NCBI GenBank assembly: GCA_045636925.1
Contig: JAZTYK010000025.1
Span: 22,897 to 86,896 of the forward strand
Length of the DNA stretch: 64,000 nt
Direction of reading: 5' to 3'
Source: JAZTYK01 sp045636925
Lineage (GTDB): Bacteria; Bacillota; Clostridia; Oscillospirales; Butyricicoccaceae
Shown here: positions 49,771-59,130 of the stretch, one piece after another
Layout: every line of letters starts with the position of its first letter
How positions within the stretch are numbered: the first letter of the stretch is position 1
Position numbers and translations under genes: made by a program
The notes under the pieces: model-generated
Database searches by the model: none
What the model was told of the DNA's origin: nothing
The model's input: the letters and a program-made list of their open reading frames with translations, nothing else

Positions 49771-52425
49771 ATGACCACAGACAATTTTACCCTGCCCGGC
49801 GGACTATCTGCCCAGGAGGTTCGCCAAAGCCGCGACACCTTTGGCAGCAACGGCCTGACACCGCAAAAAGGCACGGGCTTTTTCCGCAAGCTGCTGGAAA
49901 GCCTCAGTGACCCTATCCTGAAGCTGATGTTGGCGGCACTGGCGGCCAATGTACTGCTTTTATGTCGGGGACAAGGCTGGTTTGAAACGGCCGGCATCGC
50001 GCTGGCCGTGTTTTTGGCATCTTTTATTTCCACCTTATCGGAATACAGCAGCGAGCGGGCCTTTCGCCGCCTGCAGGAGGAAGCCGCTCGCTGTACCTGT
50101 CGCGTGCGGCGGGATTCCCGCACCGTGACACTGCCCACGCCGGAACTGGTGCGTGGGGATCTGGTACTGCTGGAAAGCGGTGAGGGCATCCCCGCTGACG
50201 GGCTGTTGATCCAAGGCAATCTGACCGTAGATCAGTCTGCCCTCACCGGTGAAAGCAAAGAAGTACATAAATCCCTCGATCCCTCGGGGAAAGAACCCCA
50301 ACGCCTCACCGCACAACATCCGTCTATGCTGCTGCGGGGCTGTAACGTCACCGGCGGCAGAGGCCTTATGCGGGTGCTGCAGGTGGGCGACCGCACACTC
50401 TTTGGCAGCATGGCACGGTCACTGCAGGAAGAACCCCGTGAAAGCCCCCTGAAAGTGCGGCTGGAGCATCTGGCTGCCCGTGTCAGCCGGCTGGGGATGG
50501 TGGCTGCCCTTTTGGTGGCCGGTGTATCACTGTTTCAGGATCTGGTCGTGGCCGAGCATTTTGATCTGGATTTGATTTGGGCCGAGCTGCGTCATATGAA
50601 AACGCTGGTAAGCGCATTGCTGCATGCCGCCACCCTGGCCATCGGCATTTTGATCGTAGCCGTGCCCGAAGGCTTACCCATGATGATCACGGTGGTGCTT
50701 TCCCGCAGTATGCTGCGTATGCAAAAGGACAATGTCATGGTGCGCAAGCTCACCGGCATCGAGACCGCCGGCAGCCTGAGCCTGCTGTTTACCGACAAGA
50801 CCGGTACGCTGACCCACGGCAGACTGGAGGCGCAGAAGCTTCTGTGCTTTGGCGGCAAGCTACTTTCTCCCGCGGCTTTGGCCGAGCATCCCGCGCTGCA
50901 CAAAGCGGTTGCATATGCCTGCTGTCTGGGCAGTCCCACACAAAAAACACCCGGCGGATATTCCGGCGGCAACACCACCGACCGGGCACTTTTTCGTTTT
51001 GCGGACAATTACTCCGCCGCACTGCCCCGGGCAGAAAGTCTTCTGTCCTTTGACTCTGCGCGAAAGTACTCCGCCGCCGCCACAGAAGGCATCGCCTATT
51101 ACAAAGGCGCTCCCGAACGGCTGCTGCCCTTATGCAGCGCCACCCTGGACATAAACGGAAACCAAGTGCCCCTCGCCCCGTCCATGCTGCCCGACTGGCA
51201 GCAGTATGCCAGACAGGGCTATCGCATTGTAGCCCTTTGCTGCGGCGGAGTATGGCAGCAGGATCGTCCGCCGGAGGGGCTGACCCTTTTGGGTCTTCTT
51301 CTGCTGCGTGACGGCCTGCGCCCCCAAACGGTAGGCGCCATCAAGCTGCTGCGTCGGGCGGGGATCCGGGTGGTGATGCTCACCGGTGACAGCCCTGATA
51401 CCGCCGCCGCCATTGCCAGGGAGGCCGGCCTGCTGGATGCCGATGGTCTTTTGCTTACCGGCACCGAGCTGCAGGAGATGACCGATTACCAGCTGCTGCG
51501 CGCCCTGCCCCGGCTGCAGGTGCTGGCCAGAGTGCTGCCCACCGACAAAAGCCGCTTGGTCCGTCTGGCACAGCAGGCAGATCTGGTCACCGGCATGACC
51601 GGCGACGGTGTCAACGATGCCCCCGCCCTGCGGCTGGCAGATGTGGGCTTTGCCATGGGCAGCGGCACGCAGGTGGCCAAGGACGCCGGTGACATCATTA
51701 TTTTGGACGACGACATCGCCTCTATCGCCAAAGCGGTGCTCTACGGCCGAACCATCTTCCGCAGTATCCAGCGGTTCGTAGTTTTTCAGCTGACCATCAA
51801 TTTCTGCGCCGTAGCCATTTCGCTGATTGGCCCCTTCATCGGCATTGACACCCCGGTCACCGTGGTGCAGATGCTTTGGGTCAACCTGATCATGGATACC
51901 CTTGCCGGCCTCGCCTTTGCCGGCGAGCCTACCGATGCCCGTCGGATGGCAGAGCCACCCAAGCGACGGGATGCACCCATTCTCACCCGTGGGATGCTTT
52001 GGCAGATCATCGGTCTGGCTTCGGTGATCATTCTTTTTTGTCTCGGCTATTTGACATTGCCTCTGACGCGGACATGGTTTCCTTCCGAAAGCACCTTCCT
52101 TACCGGTTTTTTTGCACTCTTTGTCTTTTGCGGCATTACCGGGGCATTTTGCGCGCGGACAGCCGGTGTGCATCTGCTGCGGGGACTGCGGCATAATCCT
52201 TCGTTTTTGGGCATCATGGCAGCTGTGGCCGGTGTGCAGCTGGCACTGCTGTATGTAGGCGGTGATTTGTTCCGCACCCATGGTCTGACTCCCACGCAGC
52301 TTGGGACCACAGCGGCACTTGCCGCTGCGGTGATCCCGCTGGATCTTGTGGGAAAAAGCTTGCGTTCTTTGGGGAAATCCTCTACAATGAAAGCAAGAAA
52401 TGCCGCAAGGAGGATTACCCCATGA
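49771..52425 (+). CDS. P2-type ATPase, PMCA-like calcium pump
   Basis: 884 residues from ATG 49771 (GGAGG eight bases upstream; ATG 49765 is too close to it). Standard P-type order: actuator TGES (DQSALTGESKEV), PEGLP in helix 4, phosphorylated Asp 342 in FTDKTGTLT, KGAPERLL in the nucleotide domain, and TGDGVNDAPAL. In helix 5 TINFCAVA resembles the plasma-membrane Ca pump, and helix 6 has NLIMD (Asn/Asp ligands), which supports one calcium site. Likely exports Ca2+. It overlaps the PhzF gene by four bases. Confidence 0.9.
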   Translation: MTTDNFTLPGGLSAQEVRQSRDTFGSNGLTPQKGTGFFRKLLESLSDPILKLMLAALAANVLLLCRGQGWFETAGIALAVFLASFISTLSEYSSERAFRRLQEEAARCTCRVRRDSRTVTLPTPELVRGDLVLLESGEGIPADGLLIQGNLTVDQSALTGESKEVHKSLDPSGKEPQRLTAQHPSMLLRGCNVTGGRGLMRVLQVGDRTLFGSMARSLQEEPRESPLKVRLEHLAARVSRLGMVAALLVAGVSLFQDLVVAEHFDLDLIWAELRHMKTLVSALLHAATLAIGILIVAVPEGLPMMITVVLSRSMLRMQKDNVMVRKLTGIETAGSLSLLFTDKTGTLTHGRLEAQKLLCFGGKLLSPAALAEHPALHKAVAYACCLGSPTQKTPGGYSGGNTTDRALFRFADNYSAALPRAESLLSFDSARKYSAAATEGIAYYKGAPERLLPLCSATLDINGNQVPLAPSMLPDWQQYARQGYRIVALCCGGVWQQDRPPEGLTLLGLLLLRDGLRPQTVGAIKLLRRAGIRVVMLTGDSPDTAAAIAREAGLLDADGLLLTGTELQEMTDYQLLRALPRLQVLARVLPTDKSRLVRLAQQADLVTGMTGDGVNDAPALRLADVGFAMGSGTQVAKDAGDIIILDDDIASIAKAVLYGRTIFRSIQRFVVFQLTINFCAVAISLIGPFIGIDTPVTVVQMLWVNLIMDTLAGLAFAGEPTDARRMAEPPKRRDAPILTRGMLWQIIGLASVIILFCLGYLTLPLTRTWFPSESTFLTGFFALFVFCGITGAFCARTAGVHLLRGLRHNPSFLGIMAAVAGVQLALLYVGGDLFRTHGLTPTQLGTTAALAAAVIPLDLVGKSLRSLGKSSTMKARNAARRITP

Positions 52426-53198
52426 CCTATTATGTTGTCGATGCCTTTACCGATCGTCCCTTTTCCGGAAATCCCGCCGGTGTCTGTCTGGTGGATTCCT
52501 GGCCTTCTGATACAAAGATGCAGCAGATCGCCGGTGAAAACAACCTGCCCGAAACGGCATTTATCTGCAAAGAACCGGAAGGCTGGCGCATCCGCTGGTT
52601 CACGCCCGCCTTTGAAATGGATCTTTGCGGCCATGCCACTTTGGCATCCGGCTTTGTGATTTTGACTCAGCTGGAGCCCGATGCTGACCGCGTAAACTTT
52701 TCCTCTGCCAGCGGCCCGCTGTGCGTGCTGCGTCAGGGTGACTGCTTTACCCTGGACTTCCCCTCCCGCGCTCCCGTGCCGGTCAGCACTCCCGCCGGTC
52801 TTGCCGAATGTCTGGGCGTACCGGTTCTGGGCTGCTTCCAGTCCCGCGACCTGATCGTTCTGGTGGAAAGTGCCGCACAGGTGGCTGCCCTCACCCCTGA
52901 CTTTGTTGCCATGGCACAGATCATTCCCGCCGAAGGTGTGGTGCCCACCGCCCCCGGCGCAGACTGCGACTTTGTGTCCCGGTTCTTTGATCCCCACGAT
53001 GCCATCATCGAAGATCCCGTCACCGGCTCTGCCCACTGCACACTGATCCCCTTCTGGGCAGACAGACTGGGCAAGGATACGCTGGTTGCCCGTCAGCTGT
53101 CCAAGCGCGGCGGCACCCTGTACTGTGAGAACGCAGGCGACCGTGTCTTTATCTCCGGTACTGCGGTTTTGTACTCTGTGGGCGAGATCAAGGTCTGA
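52422..53198 (+). CDS. PhzF-family isomerase/epimerase-like protein
   Basis: 258 residues, starting inside the stop of the pump gene (ATGA). VDAFTDRPFSGNPAGV opens the protein and Glu 44 in NNLPETAF is the family's catalytic acid; DLCGHATLAS and DPVTGSAHCTL are the paired domain motifs. PhzF-fold proteins do a proton shift in phenazine synthesis; most homologues outside such clusters have unknown substrates, as here. Confidence 0.88.
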   Translation: MTYYVVDAFTDRPFSGNPAGVCLVDSWPSDTKMQQIAGENNLPETAFICKEPEGWRIRWFTPAFEMDLCGHATLASGFVILTQLEPDADRVNFSSASGPLCVLRQGDCFTLDFPSRAPVPVSTPAGLAECLGVPVLGCFQSRDLIVLVESAAQVAALTPDFVAMAQIIPAEGVVPTAPGADCDFVSRFFDPHDAIIEDPVTGSAHCTLIPFWADRLGKDTLVARQLSKRGGTLYCENAGDRVFISGTAVLYSVGEIKV

Positions 53199-53214
53199 TC
53201 CTTCTTAAAACACA

Positions 53215-53250
53215 AAAAATCCACTGTTTCGCAATGAAACAGTGGATTTT
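53215..53250. terminator. Bidirectional terminator
   Basis: AAAAATCCACTGTTTC / GAAACAGTGGATTTT between the PhzF gene and ruvC; ends the murD-M42-ruvC operon on the minus strand. Confidence 0.88.
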
Positions 53251-53256
53251 CTCTTT

Positions 53257-53748
53257 TTACTTCAGTCCTGCCAAAAGGCTGCCGGAGGTGTGGGCATGGC
53301 ACAGAGCCACGGCCAATGCGTCTGCCGCATCGTCGGGCTTGGGCACCGCCTTCAGTCCCAACAGGCTGCGGGTCATTTCCATCACCTGTTTTTTCTCAGC
53401 CTTGCCGTAGCCAACCACACCTTGCTTTACCTGCATGGGTGTGTACTCTGCCGGGATCAATCCCCGCTGGGCGCAGGCCAGCAAAATCACACCTCTTGCC
53501 TGTGCCACGGCAATGCCGGTGGTGACGTTATTGGTAAAGAACAATTCCTCCACCGCCACGGCATCGGGTCGGATGGTATCCAGCAGCTGGCACATATCCT
53601 GATAGATCTCCCGCAGACGCAGGGAAATATCCGGACCGGGCTGGGTGGTAATGGCGCCATAGGTCAAGAGCTTACTTTTTCCGCGGCTATGTTCGATGGC
53701 GCCATATCCCACGATGGCATAGCCGGGGTCGATTCCCAGAATGATCAT
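53257..53748 (-). CDS. ruvC: Holliday-junction endonuclease RuvC
   Basis: 163 residues. GIDPGYAIVGYG holds Asp 7, AVEELFFTNN the catalytic Glu, and the C-terminal DDAADALAVALCH the closing acids. Cuts Holliday junctions with RuvAB. Its start overlaps the stop of the preceding PLP gene by four bases; no ruvA or ruvB is next to it here. Confidence 0.96.
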   Translation of the reverse strand: MIILGIDPGYAIVGYGAIEHSRGKSKLLTYGAITTQPGPDISLRLREIYQDMCQLLDTIRPDAVAVEELFFTNNVTTGIAVAQARGVILLACAQRGLIPAEYTPMQVKQGVVGYGKAEKKQVMEMTRSLLGLKAVPKPDDAADALAVALCHAHTSGSLLAGLK

Positions 53749-54995
53749 GCCTGCAACTTCCGGATCTCCTGCACCGCCCGCATAACACCCAACATACCGG
53801 ACTCATAAGTCAGGCCGCCCTGCAGATAGCAGGTATAGGGTTCACGCATGGGCGCGTCGCAGGACAGTTCGATGGAGCTTCCCTGAATGAATGCGCCGGC
53901 TGCCATCACCACAGGATCATCATAGCCGGGCATCGCCCAGGGCTCGGGGGTGGCAAAGCTGTCCACCGGAGCACCTGCCTGGATACCGCGGCAGAATGCC
54001 AGCAGCGGCTCGGGCTTGCCAAAGGCAATGGTCTGAATGATGTCATAGCGCACCTCATCCGAGGAGGGAGATGCTTCAAAACCCAGTTCCTCCATGATCG
54101 CAGCACAGAAAGCCGCTGTTTTGATGGCCTGGGCCGTCACATGGGGCGCCATAAAGAAACCCTGGAACAGCAGGCGATTCTGCCCCAGTGTTGCGCCGCA
54201 CTCGCCGCCAATGCCGGGCACGCTCATGCGGGCTGCGGCACGATCTACCAGATCAGCACGACCGGCAATATAACCGCCGGAAGGCGCCAGACCGCCACCG
54301 GGATTCTTGATGAGAGATGCGCAAATCAGATCTGCGCCGTGATGGGTAGGCTCGGTAACATCGGCAAACTCGCCGTAGCTGTTGTCTACCATCACCACCA
54401 CATCGGGACGGATGGACTTGACCAATGTACACAGCTCACCGATCTCCTGCGGAGACAGCGTATGACGGATGCCATAGCCTCGGCTGCGCTGAATGAACAC
54501 CGCTGCCACATCGGGTGCTGCCACGGCCTCAGTGATGGCAGACAGATCGGGTCTGCCGCACTTCATGTCTACCTTGCGGAAACCGATGCCGTAATCGGCA
54601 AAACTGCCGGGCACCTTACCCCGCTGACCGGTGAGCGTCTGCAAGGTATCGTACACATCACCGGTGATGCTCAGCATGGTCTGGCCGGGAGACACACAGC
54701 CAAACATGGCGCAGCCGATGGCATGGGTGCCATTGACAAAGGTGGTGCGCACCAAGGCCTTTTCACAGCCGAACACATCGGCATAAATGGCCTCCAGCTT
54801 TTCTCTGCCCATGTCGTCATAGCCATAGCCGGTGGTACCGGCAAAGCAGGCATCGCTGACTCTGTGGGCAGCAAAGGCATCCAGCACGCGCTCGGTATTC
54901 ACCCGTGCCACATACTCAATGCGCTCTACGCTTTCTTTGATTTTTTCCTCTGCCCGTTTGGCCAGTTCCCATTCTGCAGGGGTAAATCTGCTCAT
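53745..54995 (-). CDS. Aluminium-resistance/methionine gamma-lyase-family PLP protein
   Basis: 416 residues. Fold-type I PLP enzyme of the YnbB/'aluminum resistance protein' family: HRVSDACFAGTTGYGYDDMGREKLE near the N-terminus, ALVRTTFVNGTHAI, MVDNSYGEF with the cofactor Asp, and ASLIKNPGGG with the PLP Lys. Family members are often annotated as methionine gamma-lyase-like, but the reaction is not established. Between an M42 peptidase gene (19-base gap) and ruvC (4-base overlap). Confidence 0.88.
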   Translation of the reverse strand: MSRFTPAEWELAKRAEEKIKESVERIEYVARVNTERVLDAFAAHRVSDACFAGTTGYGYDDMGREKLEAIYADVFGCEKALVRTTFVNGTHAIGCAMFGCVSPGQTMLSITGDVYDTLQTLTGQRGKVPGSFADYGIGFRKVDMKCGRPDLSAITEAVAAPDVAAVFIQRSRGYGIRHTLSPQEIGELCTLVKSIRPDVVVMVDNSYGEFADVTEPTHHGADLICASLIKNPGGGLAPSGGYIAGRADLVDRAAARMSVPGIGGECGATLGQNRLLFQGFFMAPHVTAQAIKTAAFCAAIMEELGFEASPSSDEVRYDIIQTIAFGKPEPLLAFCRGIQAGAPVDSFATPEPWAMPGYDDPVVMAAGAFIQGSSIELSCDAPMREPYTCYLQGGLTYESGMLGVMRAVQEIRKLQA

Positions 54996-55014
54996 ATACG
55001 AAAACTCCTATTTG

Positions 55015-56028
55015 TTAAAACTCCAGTTCTGCAGCGGCAGCGATGACCCTGGCTGCGCCTTCCAGATCAGCCAGAGATACCACTTCACCGGGGGTATGGA
55101 TGTTGCGGCAAGGCAAGCTGACTGCACCGGACAGCACGCCGCCGCGGCTGCGCTGCATGGCACCGGCATCGGTACCGCCCATCACCAGCACTTCGTTCTG
55201 GCAGACCACGCCGGCCTTGTTTGCGGCCTTGATCAGATGCGCGATCACCTGAGGATTGCACAGCAGGCTGCTGTCTTTGTACTTGATGGTGGGACCGCCG
55301 CCCAGCTTCACGTTCATACGACCCACTTCGGGGCAGCAGGGTGCATCGCCGGTATCGGTGACGTCCACGGCAATGCCCACATCGGGAGCAATGCTCCAGG
55401 CAGATGCCTTGGCGCCCCGCAGACCCACTTCTTCCTGTACAGAAAATACAAAGTACAGGTCATTCTTAGGCTCACGGATCATTTCCATAGCGCCCAGCAG
55501 TACGGCACAGCCTGCCAGATTGTCGGCATAAGGGGTCAGCACCGTGCCGCAACCGGTGTCTACGGTCTCGGCATCAAAGGTAAAATAAGTGCCAACCGGT
55601 GCCAGCTTTTCAGCCTCTGCCTTGTCGGCTGCACCGATGTCGATATACATATCGGCCATATCCAGGCTGCGCACAGTCACCTCGGGAGATACGGTATCAT
55701 CGGCCCAAACGCTGCCGCGGATGCCGTTTTCACCCTTGACCACAGCACCCAGGATCTCACCGGGCACATGACCGCCCACGGGTGCAAAACGCAGGAAACC
55801 CTGCTGGTCGATATAGGTCACCATAAAGCCGATGACATCCATATGTGCAGGGATCATCATCTTTTTGCCGGGACCCTTCTTGTGACAGATCACATTGCCC
55901 AGCATGTCGGTATACACCTCGTCCACATAGGGTTTGGCCAGTTCAGCCAGCACCTCTGCCTGGGGCTTTTCCAAACCGGAGGGCTGTGCCACAGCGGTGA
56001 GTTTTTTCAAAATTTCCACATAATTCAT
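55015..56028 (-). CDS. M42-family aminopeptidase, paralogue 1
   Basis: 337 residues. All five metal-ligand regions of M42 (TET/PepA glutamyl aminopeptidase) are present: AHMDVIG, YADNLAG, the catalytic QEEVG, AVDVTDTGD and CRNIHTPGE. Family members form a dodecameric tetrahedron that trims small peptides inside. It is the last of four consecutive M42 genes, 14 bases after the previous stop, with AGGAGG-like GGAGGG before the start. Closest in sequence to paralogue 2 (shared AKP[YF]VDEVYTD, NVIC/NLICHKKG). Confidence 0.93.
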   Translation of the reverse strand: MNYVEILKKLTAVAQPSGLEKPQAEVLAELAKPYVDEVYTDMLGNVICHKKGPGKKMMIPAHMDVIGFMVTYIDQQGFLRFAPVGGHVPGEILGAVVKGENGIRGSVWADDTVSPEVTVRSLDMADMYIDIGAADKAEAEKLAPVGTYFTFDAETVDTGCGTVLTPYADNLAGCAVLLGAMEMIREPKNDLYFVFSVQEEVGLRGAKASAWSIAPDVGIAVDVTDTGDAPCCPEVGRMNVKLGGGPTIKYKDSSLLCNPQVIAHLIKAANKAGVVCQNEVLVMGGTDAGAMQRSRGGVLSGAVSLPCRNIHTPGEVVSLADLEGAARVIAAAAELEF

Positions 56029-56042
56029 GGCATTTCCCTCCT

Positions 56043-57059
56043 TTACAGTGCTTCTGCCAGCAGTGCTGCCAGCACGGCGCCGGCCTGCTCTACATCCCGA
56101 CGGTTAAAGGTCTCGGCGGGAGAATGGATGTGTCGGGTAGGCACACTGACACAGGTAGCCAGCGCACCGCTCTTTGCCATCTGCATGGAACTGGTATCGG
56201 TGCCGCCGGCCAGCAGGATTTCCTTCTGGCAGACAACGCCGGCCTTTGCGGCAGCCTGCTCCAGCAAAGCGTTGGCCTGATGGCTGCACATGACAGAGCC
56301 ATCCTTGATCTTGATGGTGGGACCGGCGCCCAGCTTGACCTCCATGGGCACCTTGCCGGTGGGTACATCACCGGTGCCGCAAACGTCTACCGCCACACCC
56401 AGATAGGGTTCAACCGCAAATGCGGCAGTTTTGCTGCCTCTGCAGCCCAGTTCTTCCTGCACGCTAAAGACATAATATACGTCATTGGGGGTGTTCTGGC
56501 TCTGTTCCATAGCCAACAGCAATACCACACAACCGATCAGGTCGTCGGCATAGGGACCCATGATGTTGCCGCCTCCCACTTCGCGGGGCTCGCCGTCAAA
56601 GATCGCAACATCGCCCACCTGCACCATTGCCTTTGCCTGTGCGGCATCGGTGACGCCCAGATCTACATACAGCTGGGTCAGGCTCAGCTGACCGGGACGC
56701 AGGCCAAAGTTCTTGCCTTCTTCACGCAGACGGACAATGCCGCGTGCGCCGTTTTCAAAGCGCACACGGGCGCCCAGCATCTGTACGGGACGCAGACCGC
56801 CCACATTGGTGAACCACACAGCGCCGTCATCACCCACAGAGGTGACGATCAGACCGATGGCATCCATATGGGCACACAGCATGACTTTTTTGCCTTCGCC
56901 CTTCTTGTGGCAGATCAAATTGCCCATGGCATCGGTGTACACCTCGTCTACAAAGGGCTTTGCCAGCTCTGCCAGCAGAGGTGCGATGGCCTTATATTCA
57001 CTGCCGGAGGGGCAAGCCGCCGCCACCAGCTGCTTTTGCAGTTTCAGTACATCAAACAT
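56043..57059 (-). CDS. M42-family aminopeptidase, paralogue 2
   Basis: 338 residues from ATG 57059, whose ATGTTTGA overlaps the preceding stop by 8 bases; a longer frame would run into the previous gene. Ligand regions AHMDAIG, YADDLIG, QEELG, AVDVCGTGD and TRHIHSPAE are all intact, so it should be catalytically active. It resembles paralogue 1 throughout, indicating a recent duplication of this pair compared with 3 and 4. Confidence 0.93.
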   Translation of the reverse strand: MFDVLKLQKQLVAAACPSGSEYKAIAPLLAELAKPFVDEVYTDAMGNLICHKKGEGKKVMLCAHMDAIGLIVTSVGDDGAVWFTNVGGLRPVQMLGARVRFENGARGIVRLREEGKNFGLRPGQLSLTQLYVDLGVTDAAQAKAMVQVGDVAIFDGEPREVGGGNIMGPYADDLIGCVVLLLAMEQSQNTPNDVYYVFSVQEELGCRGSKTAAFAVEPYLGVAVDVCGTGDVPTGKVPMEVKLGAGPTIKIKDGSVMCSHQANALLEQAAAKAGVVCQKEILLAGGTDTSSMQMAKSGALATCVSVPTRHIHSPAETFNRRDVEQAGAVLAALLAEAL

Positions 57060-58086
57060 TCTGCTCACCTGCTTTCTCCAGAACGATACCTGCCATAGCG
57101 CGGATCTCTGCCAAATCGGGCAGATAAGCAACACCGCAGGCGCAGTGGATGTAGCGCACCGGGGCTGCCAGACCAAAGGTCAGCGCGCCGCTGGCGCCGA
57201 TGGTTCCAAAGGAAGCATCGGTAGCGCCGTTGGCGCTCTGGCGATACTGCCACTTCACACCGCGCTGATCGGCCGCGGCACAAACAGTCTCACGCAGGCC
57301 ACGGCTGTAAATGTTGCCGCCATCCATAATGGAAACTACAGCACCCTGACGGATGCGGGTGGACTGCTTGTGTGCAGGCACATCGGGCATATCGGCAGCG
57401 GTGGTGCCTTCGATGACCAGCACCGCAGCGGGATCCAGACGCTGCACGGCAACACGTGCGCCACGATGACCGATCTCTTCGCCTACGGCAAAAACAAACC
57501 AGGTGTCCTGAGGCACTTCACTCTGCAGCATGTCCAGCATCACGGCACAGCCGATGCGGTCGTCCAGTGCCTTTGCCTTGACGCAGTTATCGCCAAACTC
57601 CACAAAGGCGCTGTCAAACATCACGGGCTCACCAACGCCCACATAATTCTCCGCTTCTTTTCTGGAGGTGGCGCCCATATCCACATACAGGCTCTGCAGG
57701 TCGGGTGCTTTCTGCCGCTCTTCGGGAGTGGTCAGATGGATGGCCTTGATGGAGATGATACCCAGTGTCTTCTTAAGACCCACCTTCATTCGGCGGCCGA
57801 TGAGTACACGGGGGTCAATGCCGCCGGCGGGTGCCAGCTTGACCATACCGTCTTCGGTAATATTGCGGACCAAAAAGCCCACTTCATCCATATGTGCGCA
57901 GACCATCAAGGGGCGCTTTGCGCTTACCTTACCCTTTTTCAGTACAAACAGGTTGCCCACGCTGTCCGAAAACATCTCGTCGGCAAAGGGCTTGGCCTTT
58001 TCTTCAATGTACGCTCTTACTTCGTCTTCATAACCGGGCACGCCGTCCAGCTGGCACAGTTCCCGGAGCAAATCTTTCAGTTCCAT
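57052..58086 (-). CDS. M42-family aminopeptidase, paralogue 3
   Basis: 344 residues. AHMDEVGFLV, ALDDRIGCA, GEEIGHRG, then VIEGTTAADMP (Glu where paralogues 1, 2 and 4 have Asp, as in the YsdC/CelM-like subgroup) and VRYIHCACG. The Pro-Glu usually found two to three residues after the last His is replaced by Cys-Ala-Cys-Gly, the main deviation in the set. The stop overlaps the start of paralogue 2. Confidence 0.92.
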   Translation of the reverse strand: MELKDLLRELCQLDGVPGYEDEVRAYIEEKAKPFADEMFSDSVGNLFVLKKGKVSAKRPLMVCAHMDEVGFLVRNITEDGMVKLAPAGGIDPRVLIGRRMKVGLKKTLGIISIKAIHLTTPEERQKAPDLQSLYVDMGATSRKEAENYVGVGEPVMFDSAFVEFGDNCVKAKALDDRIGCAVMLDMLQSEVPQDTWFVFAVGEEIGHRGARVAVQRLDPAAVLVIEGTTAADMPDVPAHKQSTRIRQGAVVSIMDGGNIYSRGLRETVCAAADQRGVKWQYRQSANGATDASFGTIGASGALTFGLAAPVRYIHCACGVAYLPDLAEIRAMAGIVLEKAGEQNV

Positions 58087-58088
58087 GC

Positions 58089-59129
58089 TTACAGCCTCCC
58101 ATCAAAACTCATGGCAAACTCCGCCAGACAGCGGCCTACGCTGTCCACGTCCTTCATGCGCAGGACTTCTACGGGAGAATGCATATACTTTAGGGGCAGA
58201 GACACCACCAGGGTGCAAATGCCGCTCTGCATCATCTGCATGGTCCATGCATTGGTACCGCTGGCGCTGGGGCACGCATCCACACGATGGGGAATCTGCT
58301 TGGCGCGGCACACTTCCACCACCTTGCGTGCAAAGCCGGGATGGCTGTTGGAGCCAATGGAAATATCGGCGCCGTCGCCCAGTTCCTTCAGCACGTTGGG
58401 TGCATCGGCAGTGCGGGCATGGGTCACGTCGATGGCAATGGCAAAGTCGGGATTCTCACGGTAAGCACAGGCCTGTGCGCCGTGACCGCCCATTTCTTCC
58501 TTGGTGGTTGCAGTGACGATCAGGTCCACCTGCAGAGGCTTGTCCTTCATCAGTTCCAGTGCGTGCAGGATGCATACCAGGCAGGCACGGTCGTCCAGCG
58601 CCTTGCTACACAGACCACCGGACAGCATATCAAAAGGTTCGGCGGCAAATACCATGTAGTCGCCTACCTGCACCATTTCCTTTGCCTTCTCGCCGGTCAT
58701 ACCCACGTCTACTACCATGTCGCTGATGGGCACGGACTTTTTCTGATCACCGGGCTTCTGCATATGGGGCGGCATGGCAGCCACCACGCCCAGAATATCA
58801 CCGTGGTTCTTGGTGAGCACACGCAGCTCGCTGCCCAGCAGCATACGCTGATCGACACCCATGGCCACAAAGCGCAAAAAGCCTTCGTCGGTAACTTCGG
58901 TGACCATAAAGCCGATCTGGTCGATATGAGCATCCAGCAGCAGCTTTTTCGCACCGGGTACGCCGCAGCTGCGATAGCCGGTCACATTGCCGAAATCATC
59001 GATCTCTACCTTATCCACATAAGGCGCCATCAACTCGGCTGCGATCTTGCTGACTGCAAACTCGTCACCGGAGACACCGTAGGCACGGGTCAGCAGTTTG
59101 ATTTTTTCCTTCAGTTCCAATGTAAACAC
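58089..59129 (-). CDS. M42-family aminopeptidase, paralogue 4
   Basis: 346 residues. DAHIDQIGFMV, ALDDRACLVC, KEEMGGHGA, AIDVTHARTAD and KYMHSPVEV keep every ligand. First of the four peptidases and directly after murD (one base between stop and start), with two bases before paralogue 3. The tight spacing of all four argues for expression at similar levels. Confidence 0.93.
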   Translation of the reverse strand: MFTLELKEKIKLLTRAYGVSGDEFAVSKIAAELMAPYVDKVEIDDFGNVTGYRSCGVPGAKKLLLDAHIDQIGFMVTEVTDEGFLRFVAMGVDQRMLLGSELRVLTKNHGDILGVVAAMPPHMQKPGDQKKSVPISDMVVDVGMTGEKAKEMVQVGDYMVFAAEPFDMLSGGLCSKALDDRACLVCILHALELMKDKPLQVDLIVTATTKEEMGGHGAQACAYRENPDFAIAIDVTHARTADAPNVLKELGDGADISIGSNSHPGFARKVVEVCRAKQIPHRVDACPSASGTNAWTMQMMQSGICTLVVSLPLKYMHSPVEVLRMKDVDSVGRCLAEFAMSFDGRL

Positions 59130-59130
59130 C

